Assembly: GCA_963711595.1 (NCBI GenBank)
Contig: CAVQER010000010.1
Span: 248,001 to 312,000, forward strand
Reading direction: 5' to 3'
Source of the DNA: JAUSIF01 sp963711595
GTDB lineage: Bacteria; Pseudomonadota; Alphaproteobacteria; Rhizobiales; Xanthobacteraceae
Length of the DNA stretch: 64,000 nucleotides
Shown here: positions 53,691 through 60,150 of the stretch, piece after piece
Layout of the letters: every line of letters begins with the position of its first letter
Position numbering within the stretch: the stretch's first letter is position 1
Program-made: the position numbers and the translations under genes
The notes under the pieces: model-generated
Told to the model about the DNA's origin: nothing
What the model saw: only the letters and a program-made list of their open reading frames with translations
Databases searched by the model: none

Positions 53691-53785
53691 GCGTGCGCAC
53701 CCGGCCGTTAGCGAATTCGATTCCGCCAGCCTCGAATGTCGCACGGAGATCAACTATAGATCAGGCCCGACGATATCGCGCGCCG

Positions 53786-53971
53786 CTAACCGACTTCTTT
53801 CAACAGCTGCCGGTACTGCTCCGCCAACCCCTGCCGAGCTTCTACCAACGATACCAGGGTGGCTTCTGCTTCTGGCCGTTCCACATCGGCTGCTGTTAGA
53901 CTTCCGACGCGCTCCCGCTGTTGGACGATTGCCGACGCGAGCCACTTCAGCTGAAGCTGGACCTCGTCCAA
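53786..53971 (-). CDS. Small coiled-coil orphan protein (family 1-like)
   Basis: A 61-residue protein, MDEVQLQLKWLASAIVQQRE ... LAEQYRQLLKEVG. The layout I-x2-Q-x3-V then L-V-x2-R-Q-x-L-x3-Y-x2-L-L resembles the family 1 proteins (16369, 54105, 58517, 59176), though identity is low. It is probably a helical hairpin. Divergent from the 54105 gene. Function unknown. Confidence 0.5.
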   Translation of the reverse strand: MDEVQLQLKWLASAIVQQRERVGSLTAADVERPEAEATLVSLVEARQGLAEQYRQLLKEVG

Positions 53972-54008
53972 TTTGTTTCTGGTTGCCGTTTTCGCGAACG
54001 GTTTCTGC

Positions 54009-54086
54009 GCCTTAGGGCAAAAGAAGCCTTCTGTTAGATGGGGACTTGCTGTCTGCGAGCGTCAGGCGTTCGATATTGCCCTAGGC
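54009..54086 (+). promoter_or_regulatory. Long-stem leader hairpin before the family 1 gene at 54105
   Basis: GCC-TAGGGCAA (54009, one bulged T) pairs with TTGCCCTAGGC (54076-54086). The 55-base interior is closed by this 11-bp stem, which ends 18 bases before the GTG start. A leader of this kind could control translation. Confidence 0.45.
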
Positions 54087-54104
54087 CCATCCGGGGGAGT
54101 GGCC

Positions 54105-54320
54105 GTGGAACGCGAAGACCTGAAGCAGTATCTCACGCTGATCGAGATCGAGATCGAAAGCGCGACGCTCGCCATTGAGAAGCAGCGCGTGGTTATCGAG
54201 AAGCAGGCGTTGTCGGGGGAAGATCATTGCCAAGCCCTCGAAGCACTTGAAAAGTTGCGACAGGCGCAGCGGGATCTCGAAACTAACCGCGATGAGCTTT
54301 TGAAGAGCATCAATTCTTAG
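54105..54320 (+). CDS. Small coiled-coil orphan protein (family 1 copy)
   Basis: A 71-residue protein from a GTG with GGGGGAG upstream. MEREDLKQYLTLIEIEIESA at the start and LETNRDELLKSINS at the end align with the protein at 16369 over the whole length. Heptad spacing of Ile, Leu and Val predicts a helical hairpin. The open frame extends upstream to 53973 but no similarity lies there. Its stop overlaps the end of the convergent gene at 54310. Confidence 0.75.
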   Translation: MEREDLKQYLTLIEIEIESATLAIEKQRVVIEKQALSGEDHCQALEALEKLRQAQRDLETNRDELLKSINS

Positions 54321-54534
54321 CGCCGGGCGACTTTACATCAATCTTATCTGCACGCTCCAGGCATCCAGCCGCGCACGCTTGCAGTCGGCGCTTTTCCTGA
54401 GAATTATGGGATTCCAGTTGTGCCAAGCGCGTCCAGACGGCTGCCAGCGTTCGATAATAGTGCGGCGTCACTGGCCTCACCCGGTCCCTGTGCCCAGCCG
54501 AAGCATCTACGCGCCTTTTTAGTTGAGAGGGCAA
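54310..54534 (-). CDS. Small orphan protein
   Basis: A 74-residue frame with YYRTLAAVWTRLAQLE in the middle, which recalls the W..LA helix of family 2, and a Lys/Arg-rich start. It has three cysteine-free helices predicted by pattern and one AACAAGCLE-like Cys pair. Support is weak; overlapping the end of the 54105 gene by 11 bases. Function unknown. Confidence 0.4.
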   Translation of the reverse strand: MPSQLKRRVDASAGHRDRVRPVTPHYYRTLAAVWTRLAQLESHNSQEKRRLQACAAGCLERADKIDVKSPGAKN

Positions 54535-54574
54535 GTCGCGAAAAATTCAGTACGAATCCGTACCAGTATTACGA

Positions 54575-54763
54575 TCAGGCGCCGCGAGGTTTAGCTGGCC
54601 CGCCGTCGGCCTTAGTCAGCGCGTCCGCCCTTGCTGCACGCAGGATCAATTCTCTAATCGCGGCCGCCCTGGTGGGTATCCGTTCCCGGAATTTGAACTC
54701 TTCGATTGCTTCGAGCAAAGCCCGCTCGACTTCGACTTGGAGGCGTATGGTGCGCCGCTTCAT
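54575..54763 (-). CDS. Ribbon-helix-helix (CopG/MetJ-like) small protein
   Basis: A 62-residue protein: a basic strand MKRRTIRLQVEVERALLEA, helix EFKFRERIPTRAAAIRELIL and a short tail. The strand with alternating hydrophobic residues followed by two helices (IPTRAAAIRELI as second helix) matches the ribbon-helix-helix DNA-binding fold, as in antitoxins. No toxin gene is adjacent, so it may be an orphan regulator. It could control neighbours; no operator was seen. Confidence 0.65.
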   Translation of the reverse strand: MKRRTIRLQVEVERALLEAIEEFKFRERIPTRAAAIRELILRAARADALTKADGGPAKPRGA

Positions 54764-54908
54764 GGTTCATTCTAACGCTAAAGTCCGAGTTTGAATGTCC
54801 GCAGATCCAGCATCTGTGCGGCGTTGCGCAGGCATGCGAGCAGGTATTTGCAGGCATGACAAAATTGCGCGTGCGGTCGCGAACCTCGCGGCGGTATGGG
54901 GGCGCGCC

Positions 54909-55094
54909 ATGCCTGATCCCGCATATACATATTGGTACGTCGGCGAGTTCGTCGCCGTGATGCTCGGCTTGTGGGCGATGATGTTCGTTCTCGATTGGAT
55001 TTGGCCCTCGAACATCGAGCGCGAACGGGCGGAGAAAGCTAAGAACGAAAAGTCGTACGACGCCACTCGGCCATATAAACCGAATCTTCCCTAA
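54909..55094 (+). CDS. Small single-span membrane protein
   Basis: A 61-residue protein from the ATG at 54909. One membrane helix (VGEFVAVMLGLWAMMFVLDWIW, about residues 11-32) is followed by a charged tail NIERERAEKAKNEKSYD. The frame starts upstream at 54795 but with no support. It is convergent with the zinc-finger-like gene at 55091, overlapping by four bases. Function unknown. Confidence 0.6.
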   Translation: MPDPAYTYWYVGEFVAVMLGLWAMMFVLDWIWPSNIERERAEKAKNEKSYDATRPYKPNLP

Positions 55095-55324
55095 ACGTTG
55101 GCAAATCGAGGCATTAGATCCTCGTACACTATGCCGCAACGCTCGCCCATCTCTCTGTGCTTCGGGCAATTCGCGATGGCCACGAGCAAGTCAGGGCCGG
55201 CCAGATCCCCGTATCGCTCGATCAGCGTCTCCTTCCGATACTGCCCGCGCCGGCCGCATTGGTCGCAGACCAGGCGAACCGGATCGAATGGAAAAGCCGA
55301 GATCGGCGGCGAGCTGTAGCGCAT
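55091..55324 (-). CDS. Small zinc-finger-like protein
   Basis: A 77-residue protein with C-x2-C in RLVCDQCGRRGQYRKETL (about residues 20-23), a third Cys in IANCPKHREMGERCGIVYED and a fourth eight residues later. CxxC ... C...C could bind one zinc, giving a rubredoxin-like knuckle. This pattern is known for small orphan proteins in Rhizobiales. A decayed copy lies at 53203. Function unknown. Confidence 0.65.
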   Translation of the reverse strand: MRYSSPPISAFPFDPVRLVCDQCGRRGQYRKETLIERYGDLAGPDLLVAIANCPKHREMGERCGIVYEDLMPRFANV

Positions 55325-55333
55325 GACGTGAAT

Positions 55334-55474
55334 TTAAAGACAGCCAGTCGCGCTCCGCAACTGGGTGTCGTGGCTAGTCCAGCGGCTCAAGATGTTGCTG
55401 TGCACCGTCGTCTGCGCATCAGCATCACTCACCGTCAACGCCGCAAATGCGGTGATAGCTTGAAGAAGTCGCAT
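55334..55474 (-). CDS. Tiny secreted protein
   Basis: A 46-codon frame from the ATG at 55474 with a perfect AGGAGG six bases upstream. It opens with a signal peptide (MRLLQAITAFAALTVSDADA) and a short mature part QTTVHSNILSRWTSHDTQLR ending in SATGCL. The single Cys near the C-terminus is notable. The strong ribosome site and signal peptide make it likely real. Function unknown. Confidence 0.55.
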   Translation of the reverse strand: MRLLQAITAFAALTVSDADAQTTVHSNILSRWTSHDTQLRSATGCL

Positions 55475-55782
55475 GGTGCCCTCCTGAACCCGTCGAGCGT
55501 TTCTTCGAGGCAGTGTTCGTCTCGCTTCACAAGTTCCTGCAGACGATCGCCTGAACGAAAAGAGAAGCCCCGGCCACGTCAGTTGCGTGAACGGGGGGAT
55601 GACAAGCGCCCCCTTCTTGGACGGCGCAAGGCTGACCCGCCGTACGCTGAAACGGGCCGCCTGGGTCCCGGCGATCTAAGGCGCTGGGAAAAAACCAGAG
55701 AAGCCGATCGAGATTGTCGGCTGAAATTTCCTTCCGAAGGAACGGAGCGGGACGGCTGCTGCTTTTCAAAGAGGGCGAGGCG
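55475..55782. other. Stretch without a supported gene
   Basis: Open frames exist on both strands but none has a ribosome site, a known motif or a paralog here. GGGGGG and GCGCCCCC around 55593-55613 could pair as a loose hairpin. I see nothing else. Confidence 0.4.
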
Positions 55783-55938
55783 TTAGGCCGCCTTGCCCGT
55801 GGCAATACCATCGTTCGATTTAGCAGAGCGCAGAGCACCGGCCCCGGGGAATTTCGGTGCAGGTGGATCGGGCTCGCGCCGAAAATCCACCCGCAGCACA
55901 TTGCCTTCCCGCGCCGTGATGTACCGATCAATCCTCAT
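55783..55938 (-). CDS. Tiny proline-rich orphan protein
   Basis: A 51-codon frame, MRIDRYITAREGNVLRVDFR followed by REPDPPAPKFPGAG and a basic end. The opening strand pair (RYITAREGNVLRVDF) is well formed and recalls very short Rhizobiales orphan proteins. It lies 11 bases after the gene at 55950 on the same strand and may be its operon partner. No good ribosome site was seen, so support is modest. Confidence 0.4.
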   Translation of the reverse strand: MRIDRYITAREGNVLRVDFRREPDPPAPKFPGAGALRSAKSNDGIATGKAA

Positions 55939-55949
55939 GGCGTATTCGT

Positions 55950-56288
55950 TCAAAGGTGGGCCGAGCCTTGGCCACCACCAAATTGATCGCGTCTGCGACG
56001 TCTCTCGAGTTGGCGGTGAGATATATCGTCAAGTACCGGGCGTTGCCGGTCGAGCGTGCGTAGAGCATCGATGATGTCACCGAAGCGCACATATCGGCCC
56101 GCGCCAGCTTCATACAACTCCGGTGCAGCCTCAACAGCGCAGGCGTCCGAAGCCCAAGAAGCGAGGATCGCGCGTTTCTCGTTCCACGTCAGATCGGGAT
56201 CATTGACCACCTCAGAGGGGTGGTCGAAAGCTTGCGCGGGATGCAGAAGTTCGTCGAGATCGAGAGCCAAGGCTGATCTGTCCGTCAT
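55950..56288 (-). CDS. Conserved orphan protein (Rhizobiales type)
   Basis: From the ATG at 56288 the protein is 112 aa. The core DLDELLHPAQAFDHPSEVVN then DPDLTWNEKRAILASWASDA and CAVEAAPELYEAGAGRYVRF (given in pieces) is a widely conserved small family in Rhizobiales. The sentence-like order of two helices around LTWNEKRAILASWASDACAV is its hallmark. The C-terminal 30 residues are Arg- and Gly-rich and differ from the usual end. Function unknown. Confidence 0.7.
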   Translation of the reverse strand: MTDRSALALDLDELLHPAQAFDHPSEVVNDPDLTWNEKRAILASWASDACAVEAAPELYEAGAGRYVRFGDIIDALRTLDRQRPVLDDISHRQLERRRRRDQFGGGQGSAHL

Positions 56289-56415
56289 GTCCTTTCTCCT
56301 GGTCGCTCCTTCCCTACGGGGCGACGGCAAAGGCTCATCACCCCTGACGGTTCGTCGATTTGGGAAACGTTTTTTTCTCTGTCAAGAGGTGCTTCCAAAA
56401 ACCTACTTATAGAGC

Positions 56416-56450
56416 GGCCCCGTCCCCAACGGGGTCGAGGGGACGGGGCC
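56416..56450. terminator. Strong GC hairpin between hsp20 and the conserved orphan gene
   Basis: GGCCCCGTCCCC and GGGGACGGGGCC pair perfectly over 12 bases around an 11-base loop. It lies about 100 bases after the hsp20 stop on the minus strand. No T-run lies next to it on either side, so it may be a mere message-end stabiliser. Confidence 0.5.
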
Positions 56451-56548
56451 TGGCGATCCGCAGCAGCGGGGGATGGAGGAAACGCCACGGATCGCATCTC
56501 CCAGCGACCTGTGATCTCGCCCCCTGGCCGCTCGACCTCCTCGACCGA

Positions 56549-57007
56549 TCAAGCCGCCTTATGATCGATAATTTGCGGTCGATCTTTCGTAGCGCCGCTC
56601 CTGATATCGATCTGACGCGGTTTCATTTTCTCTGGGAGCTCGCGGACGAGATCCACTTGCAGGAGACCCGCATCAAACGAAGCGCCCTTCACCTCGACAT
56701 ATTCGGCTAGGTTGAACACGCGCCGGAACGAGCGACCGGAAATCCCCTGGTAGAGGAAATTTTTATCTTCTTTCTCGGTTTTCCGTCCCTCGACCGTTAG
56801 CGTGTTCTGCTCTGCCGTCACGGTGATTCCGTTCGGCTGGAACCCGGCCAGGGCTAGCGAGATCCGGTAGCTGTTTTCGCCGGTCCGCTCGATATTGTAC
56901 GGCGGGTAATTGTTCTCGTCGGTCCAACGAGTTGGCTGCTCGAGCATATCGAACAGCTGGTCGAAGCCGATGGTCGATCGCCACAAGGGCGTAAGATCGT
57001 AGTTCAT
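56549..57007 (-). CDS. Small heat shock protein Hsp20
   Basis: A 152-residue alpha-crystallin-domain holdase of the IbpA class. It begins MNYDLTPLWRSTIGFDQLFD and has the domain core YPPYNIERTGENSYRISLAL, LTVEGRKTEKEDKNFLYQGI and RSFRRVFNLAEYVEVKGASF, with the C-terminal IxI replaced by PRQIDIRSG. GGAGG lies before the ATG, inside a leader that fits a ROSE thermometer. Upstream frame to 57070 is not needed. Confidence 0.95.
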   Translation of the reverse strand: MNYDLTPLWRSTIGFDQLFDMLEQPTRWTDENNYPPYNIERTGENSYRISLALAGFQPNGITVTAEQNTLTVEGRKTEKEDKNFLYQGISGRSFRRVFNLAEYVEVKGASFDAGLLQVDLVRELPEKMKPRQIDIRSGATKDRPQIIDHKAA

Positions 57008-57105
57008 TTCCACATCCTCCTTTTGAGCAACATGGGAACTGCTGCGTCGGACTACGCTCCGGCGCTGCATTGCCGAGCCTGATGGCCCCGGCGACTGACC
57101 GATTT
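57008..57105 (-). promoter_or_regulatory. ROSE-like RNA thermometer in the hsp20 leader
   Basis: Before the hsp20 start TTGCT (57030-57026) faces AGGAT (57018-57014), which is part of the ribosome site AGGAGGAT. TTGCT/AGGAT is the conserved ROSE core, with a U-U, U-A, G-G, C-G, U-A ladder. Hairpins earlier in the leader are possible but I did not fold them. Confidence 0.6.
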
Positions 57106-57443
57106 AGAAACGAGTCGATTTCCGTCAAGGGGCACTCGCCGATGGGACTAATCTTTTTGCGGCGCAAAACGCGCGATCGACATAGGACGAAGTGATTGGC
57201 TTGGGCCCCGCGACAATTAAGATGGGCGGGAAGCGCCAGCGCCAGTAGCATCCAAAAGATGTCGTCGCTCTCCGGCGGAAAGTTTCCCGCGGCCGGCGCG
57301 GGCAGTATCGAAAGAAAACCCTATCGACCGCTGAGGTGATTTGGTAGGCCCCGATCTATTGGTAGCGGTCGCCCCATGCCCGCCGGCGCAAAATCGGAGC
57401 GGCTAGACCAATCGTCCTAGCGATCGACGAACTAAGGGCACAT
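57106..57443. other. Intergenic stretch upstream of hsp20
   Basis: No gene or clear promoter box was seen in these 338 bases. Short GC-rich hairpin-prone runs occur (for example CCGGCGCGGG) without a pattern I can interpret. Confidence 0.35.
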
Positions 57444-57473
57444 GAAAAAAGCCCCGGCGATTAGCCGGGGCCA
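57444..57473 (-). terminator. Intrinsic terminator of the gene at 57493
   Basis: On the minus strand GGCCCCGGC-TAATC-GCCGGGGCT is followed by TTTTTT. This is a textbook rho-independent terminator 20 bases after the gene's stop. Confidence 0.9.
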
Positions 57474-57492
57474 AAGTACGCGACGATTTCTC

Positions 57493-57711
57493 TTACTTGC
57501 ACACAGTAATTGTTTTCAGGGCGCCCTCGGCCTCGGTCTGGCTCTTGAACACCTTGCCGTCACCCACCACGACCGTCGTAGTTGTGGTCGGCCTCTGCGA
57601 AACCACGGTGCATTTCTTCGTGGCTGTATCTTGCACCACATAGAACTCTTGGGCCAAGGCAGGGGTCGCAAGCAGTACGGCGATTGCCGCAAGAGCAAAG
57701 CGGATCTTCAT
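57493..57711 (-). CDS. Small exported orphan protein
   Basis: A 72-residue protein with a signal peptide ending ATPALAQ (about residue 21), and a mature part EFYVVQDTATKKCTVVSQRP then TTTTTVVVGDGKVFKSQTEA ending TITVCK. The two Cys could form a disulfide. It is a known small family of Bradyrhizobium-like bacteria without function. A clean terminator follows. Confidence 0.75.
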   Translation of the reverse strand: MKIRFALAAIAVLLATPALAQEFYVVQDTATKKCTVVSQRPTTTTTVVVGDGKVFKSQTEAEGALKTITVCK

Positions 57712-57940
57712 GGCGTTCTCCTAAAACCCCCGCAGACTTCACTAAAGTTCCACGCGTCGAATTGGTTCCGGGAACGCTCGCCGAAGTGAGACCTGGCCGC
57801 CGCCGTAGCGACGAACTGAGGATCGCCGGAAAAAGGATTCTGCGCGACGAAGCTGGAAACTTTTTCCCCGGTTCTTCGTTCGCGAATATCGCTGGGACCC
57901 ATCACCGGGTCCTCCGTCCTCCGGAGACCGTCGCATAGCA

Positions 57941-57978
57941 GCGGCCTCGGCTTGCTGGAAGCCGGGGCCGCTTATTTT
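57941..57978 (+). terminator. Intrinsic terminator without an obvious gene before it
   Basis: GCGGCCTCGGCTT and AAGCCGGGGCCGC pair over 13 bases (one U-G) around GCTGG and are followed by TTATTTTG on the plus strand. No plus-strand gene precedes it. A transcript from 57720-57940 may be an unannotated RNA; it has GGACCC/GGGTCC and TCCTCC motifs nearby. Confidence 0.75.
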
Positions 57979-57985
57979 GTCCGGA

Positions 57986-58162
57986 CTACTTACTTGGGAC
58001 TTTCGGGGCGCTAGGCACCTCGATTTTTGGTGCGTTAATGTTTACGTCTGCGGTGCGCGTGCCACCGGGGTACCAACCGAACGCGAAAACCAGCACGACG
58101 AAAACCAATATGCCACCGATAATCAAACCGAGCATTGCGTTCGAGCCGCTATTGTCAGCCAT
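57986..58162 (-). CDS. Small single-span membrane protein
   Basis: A 58-residue protein from the ATG at 58162, with GGAGG five bases upstream. One membrane helix (AMLGLIIGGILVFVVLVFAF, about residues 9-28) is followed by GWYPGGTRTADVNINAPKIE and a Lys/Pro end. It lies divergent from the RNA copy B. Function unknown; such proteins are common in Bradyrhizobium. Confidence 0.7.
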   Translation of the reverse strand: MADNSGSNAMLGLIIGGILVFVVLVFAFGWYPGGTRTADVNINAPKIEVPSAPKVPSK

Positions 58163-58290
58163 GTAGTCCTCCATTGTTTTGGCTGGCAGGCAAAGTGGGA
58201 TCGATGGGAAATGTTCCCTGCCGGGTGAAGGTGACGTTAAGTCTTGGCACGCGCGATCAATCGCGACGCCTCCGTCACGAAAAGAAACTG

Positions 58291-58503
58291 TGTCAGGCCG
58301 CCAATTGGGGAAGCGGGTAACCCGGCCCGACATACATAAATTCCCAATACAGAAGTGCGTTCCGTCGAGCCCAGCCGGGAACCAATCGGAGCAATTTGCA
58401 TTGGACCTTGCACTGGGTAGCTATCTCCCCCAGCCCCCGCTGTTAGCTGCCTGGTCCAAAGTCAGACCCCGCTCCGGTAGCCCAACCCGAGCGGGGTCTT
58501 CTC
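58291..58503 (+). ncRNA. Structured RNA candidate, copy B
   Basis: Same plan as copy A at 17086: the 43-nt 5' box, GTTCC (58359)/GGAAC (58378), the 12-bp stem ACTGGGTAGCTA/TAGCTGCCTGGT (58412-58455) with loop TCTCCCCCAGCCCCCGCTGT, and terminator AGACCCCGCTC/GAGCGGGGTCT (58464-58499) followed by TCTC. The loop differs from A at one base while the stem has a C-G to U-G and a G-C to A-U change that keep pairing. The terminator ends 14-18 bases before the family 1-like gene at 58517, so it may act as an attenuated leader. Confidence 0.7.
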
Positions 58504-58516
58504 ATGGCCCGCGGCT

Positions 58517-58744
58517 ATGGATCTCGCGACCCTTGAACGAAATCTGCGAAAGGCAGAGCAAAATGTCGCTCGGTGCCGTGGACTTATTGCGACACAAGAA
58601 GGACTGATCGAGAGACTCGATCGCGCGGGCGCGGACACGTCCTTTGCAAAGGACACATTGGAGATTCTTCGCCGGGCGCAACGCTCATACGAGAAGCAAC
58701 GCGACCTCTACGCCGCGCTTCTCAGTGAAGCCAAAAAAGCGTGA
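58517..58744 (+). CDS. Small coiled-coil orphan protein (family 1-like)
   Basis: A 75-residue protein, MDLATLERNLRKAEQNVARC, GLIATQEGLIERLDRAGADT then LEILRRAQRSYEKQRDLYAA. It has the same I-x-x-Q-x3-I-x-x-L...G...LE-x-L-x2-A-Q...RD layout as the other family 1 proteins, especially 59176. Probably a helical hairpin. No good Shine-Dalgarno box precedes it, only the terminator of RNA copy B. Confidence 0.65.
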   Translation: MDLATLERNLRKAEQNVARCRGLIATQEGLIERLDRAGADTSFAKDTLEILRRAQRSYEKQRDLYAALLSEAKKA

Positions 58745-58805
58745 TCCGATCGCTTGCCCGCCGGTCGTTGCCGGAACCCGACGCGTCTGAAATCGTTGGC
58801 CGCGC

Positions 58806-58964
58806 ATGCTCCGACGCGATCAATGTCCGCTCGCTCTTCAGCGGGAACTCAAGACCCCTCGCCGCACCAACATCGAGGCGACGATCAACGCCGTTCTGGT
58901 ACTTAGCTGGCTGCTGGCCGGAGTCGTCGTGGCGCTTGCCGCGGTCGTCTTCATTCCGAAGTGA
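58806..58964 (+). CDS. Tiny membrane protein
   Basis: A 52-codon frame with a basic start (MLRRDQCPLALQRELKTPRR) and a single membrane helix (NAVLVLSWLLAGVVVALAAV). The overlapping longer frame at 58741 reads as Ser/Arg-rich and is less likely. No clear ribosome site. Function unknown. Confidence 0.45.
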   Translation: MLRRDQCPLALQRELKTPRRTNIEATINAVLVLSWLLAGVVVALAAVVFIPK

Positions 58965-59075
58965 CCACTTGAGACACATGATCGGCTGAGGTTCTCCCCG
59001 CTTCCCCCGTCAATCCGCCGGAAACTGCCTCGGCATCACAGCGATCGACCGTAAGCTGTAGCCGCGGGTGGCGTC

Positions 59076-59153
59076 ATGAACGTTTATGCGATCGGCGTTA
59101 GCGCCATACTCTGGAGCTTCATCATTCCATTCGGATGGTGGCTGCTGCTTTAA
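59076..59153 (+). CDS. 25-residue membrane microprotein
   Basis: MNVYAIGVSAILWSFIIPFG then WWLLL: almost wholly a membrane helix with aromatic ends, preceded by GGTGG five bases before the ATG. The composition is unlikely by chance for so short a frame but not decisive. Confidence 0.35.
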   Translation: MNVYAIGVSAILWSFIIPFGWWLLL

Positions 59154-59175
59154 ACTATGGGCTGCTAACACAGGC

Positions 59176-59394
59176 TCACTCATTGCCGAGTTCCTTGCGC
59201 AAACGGTCGCGAGTGCCTTCGTGCTGCGCCCGTTTTTGCAGGAGCGTCTCTAAGACTGATCTGGCCACAGCCGTGGGGTGCCCGGTTCGTTTCAACTCGG
59301 CGATGATCCGAGACTGCTGAAGGATGCGTTCCTCGATCTCAGCGAGGCGCTGCTCAGTTTCGGCGAGGTGTTGTTCCAGCATTTCGCGTTCCAT
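59176..59394 (-). CDS. Small coiled-coil orphan protein (family 1-like)
   Basis: A 72-residue protein, MEREMLEQHLAETEQRLAEI, IIAELKRTGHPTAVARSVLE then RAQHEGTRDRLRKELGNE. It starts like the 54105 protein (MERE.L.Q.L) and shares the I-x2-L...G...A...LE-x-L-x2-R pattern of 58517. Strongly charged, with heptads; likely a helical hairpin. Function unknown. Confidence 0.65.
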   Translation of the reverse strand: MEREMLEQHLAETEQRLAEIEERILQQSRIIAELKRTGHPTAVARSVLETLLQKRAQHEGTRDRLRKELGNE

Positions 59395-59474
59395 CCCACC
59401 CTCAAGAGTCTGTGAGGGATCAAGTTCCTAGCCTCTGAGTCCGCAACCGCACTTAGGGTGATGCGTTTCGGTTT

Positions 59475-59666
59475 ATGGACGAGGTAGCTAGGTTCCGCGA
59501 AAAGGCGGAAGAGTGCCGGCGTCTGGCGAAGGAGATGGGACTTCACGACCATCGGGACGCATTGCTCGAGATGTCTCGTGCGTGGGATGAGCTCGCCGAC
59601 AGTTGGCAGAGACAGATGGAAAAGAAAAACGTTGAGCCGGGCGGCTCAGCGCAAAACGAGTCGTAG
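59475..59666 (+). CDS. Small helical orphan protein (family 2 copy)
   Basis: A 63-residue protein, MDEVARFREKAEECRRLAKE then HDHRDALLEMSRAWDELADS and a Lys/Glu-Gly-Ser tail. It matches the family 2 pattern A-x-E-C-R-x-L-A...H-R-x-x-L-x-x-M...W-x-x-L-A. It is 46 bases before the RNA copy C on the same strand. Function unknown. Confidence 0.7.
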   Translation: MDEVARFREKAEECRRLAKEMGLHDHRDALLEMSRAWDELADSWQRQMEKKNVEPGGSAQNES

Positions 59667-59712
59667 CATTAATACCGGAACCTTCGGCGGGCCCCTTTGT
59701 TGGGTTAACACA

Positions 59713-59793
59713 GCGACAGATCTCGCTTCCTCAGCCCCCTAGATCGTCGCCTCAGGCAGCCCCGGTCGGATGTACACCGGGGCTGCTTTTATT
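59713..59793 (+). ncRNA. Structured RNA candidate, copy C (short, divergent)
   Basis: A stem GCGAC-GATCT/AGATCGTCGC with one bulged A (59713-59750) has the loop CGCTTCCTCAGCCCCCT, and is followed six bases later by a perfect 11-bp terminator GCAGCCCCGGT/ACCGGGGCTGC (59756-59786) with TTTTATTT. The layout and CAGCCCCC loop match A and B, but no 5' box was seen. It may be just the terminator of the gene at 59475. Confidence 0.45.
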
Positions 59794-59807
59794 TGGGATG
59801 CTTCGCG

Positions 59808-59946
59808 CTAAGAATTGATGCTCTTCAGCAAATCCTCGCGTGCGTCTTCCAATTCCCGCTGCGCCTTTTGCATTCTTGTGAGCGTTTCTAGGGACTCGGG
59901 GGAATCCGCGCGGGACAGTGATTCCTTCTCGACACTTCGGCCGGAG
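59808..59946 (-). pseudogene. Remnant of a family 1 gene (C-terminal half)
   Basis: The codons before the TAG at 59808-59810 read RMQKAQRELEDAREDLLKSINS (shown in part LLKSINS), preceded by VEKESLSRADSPESLETLT. This aligns with the C-terminal half of 54105 (KQALSGEDHCQALEALEKLR ... LLKSINS). No start codon or N-terminal half is present; a TGA lies upstream near 59961-59963. Confidence 0.7.
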
Positions 59947-60150
59947 AAGCAAACTCCTTTCTTTAGGGAAGCTCTACCGTTTCATGTTGCTACAGAGTTG
60001 CGACGACGCTGTTTCGGTGTGAATTCGTCTCGAATGCTCTATCCATTCACGCGGCGCTCAAGGAGGGACGGTCCCTTGAACCGCCATTTGACGCCAGGTA
60101 GCTTCGGCGAGAACGCCACAGTCAATCCGGCCCGATCGGGCCTTACTTCG

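Noticed and set aside
55157..55786. 209-codon plus-strand frame
   Set aside because: No motif or ribosome site; it runs antisense to three better supported small genes.
52107..60150. Second copy of the tRNA-Gly 3' end that would bound an island
   Set aside because: I looked for GGTTCGATTCCCATCGCCC-like sequence downstream and did not see it, so the right end of the tRNA-Gly region is not defined.
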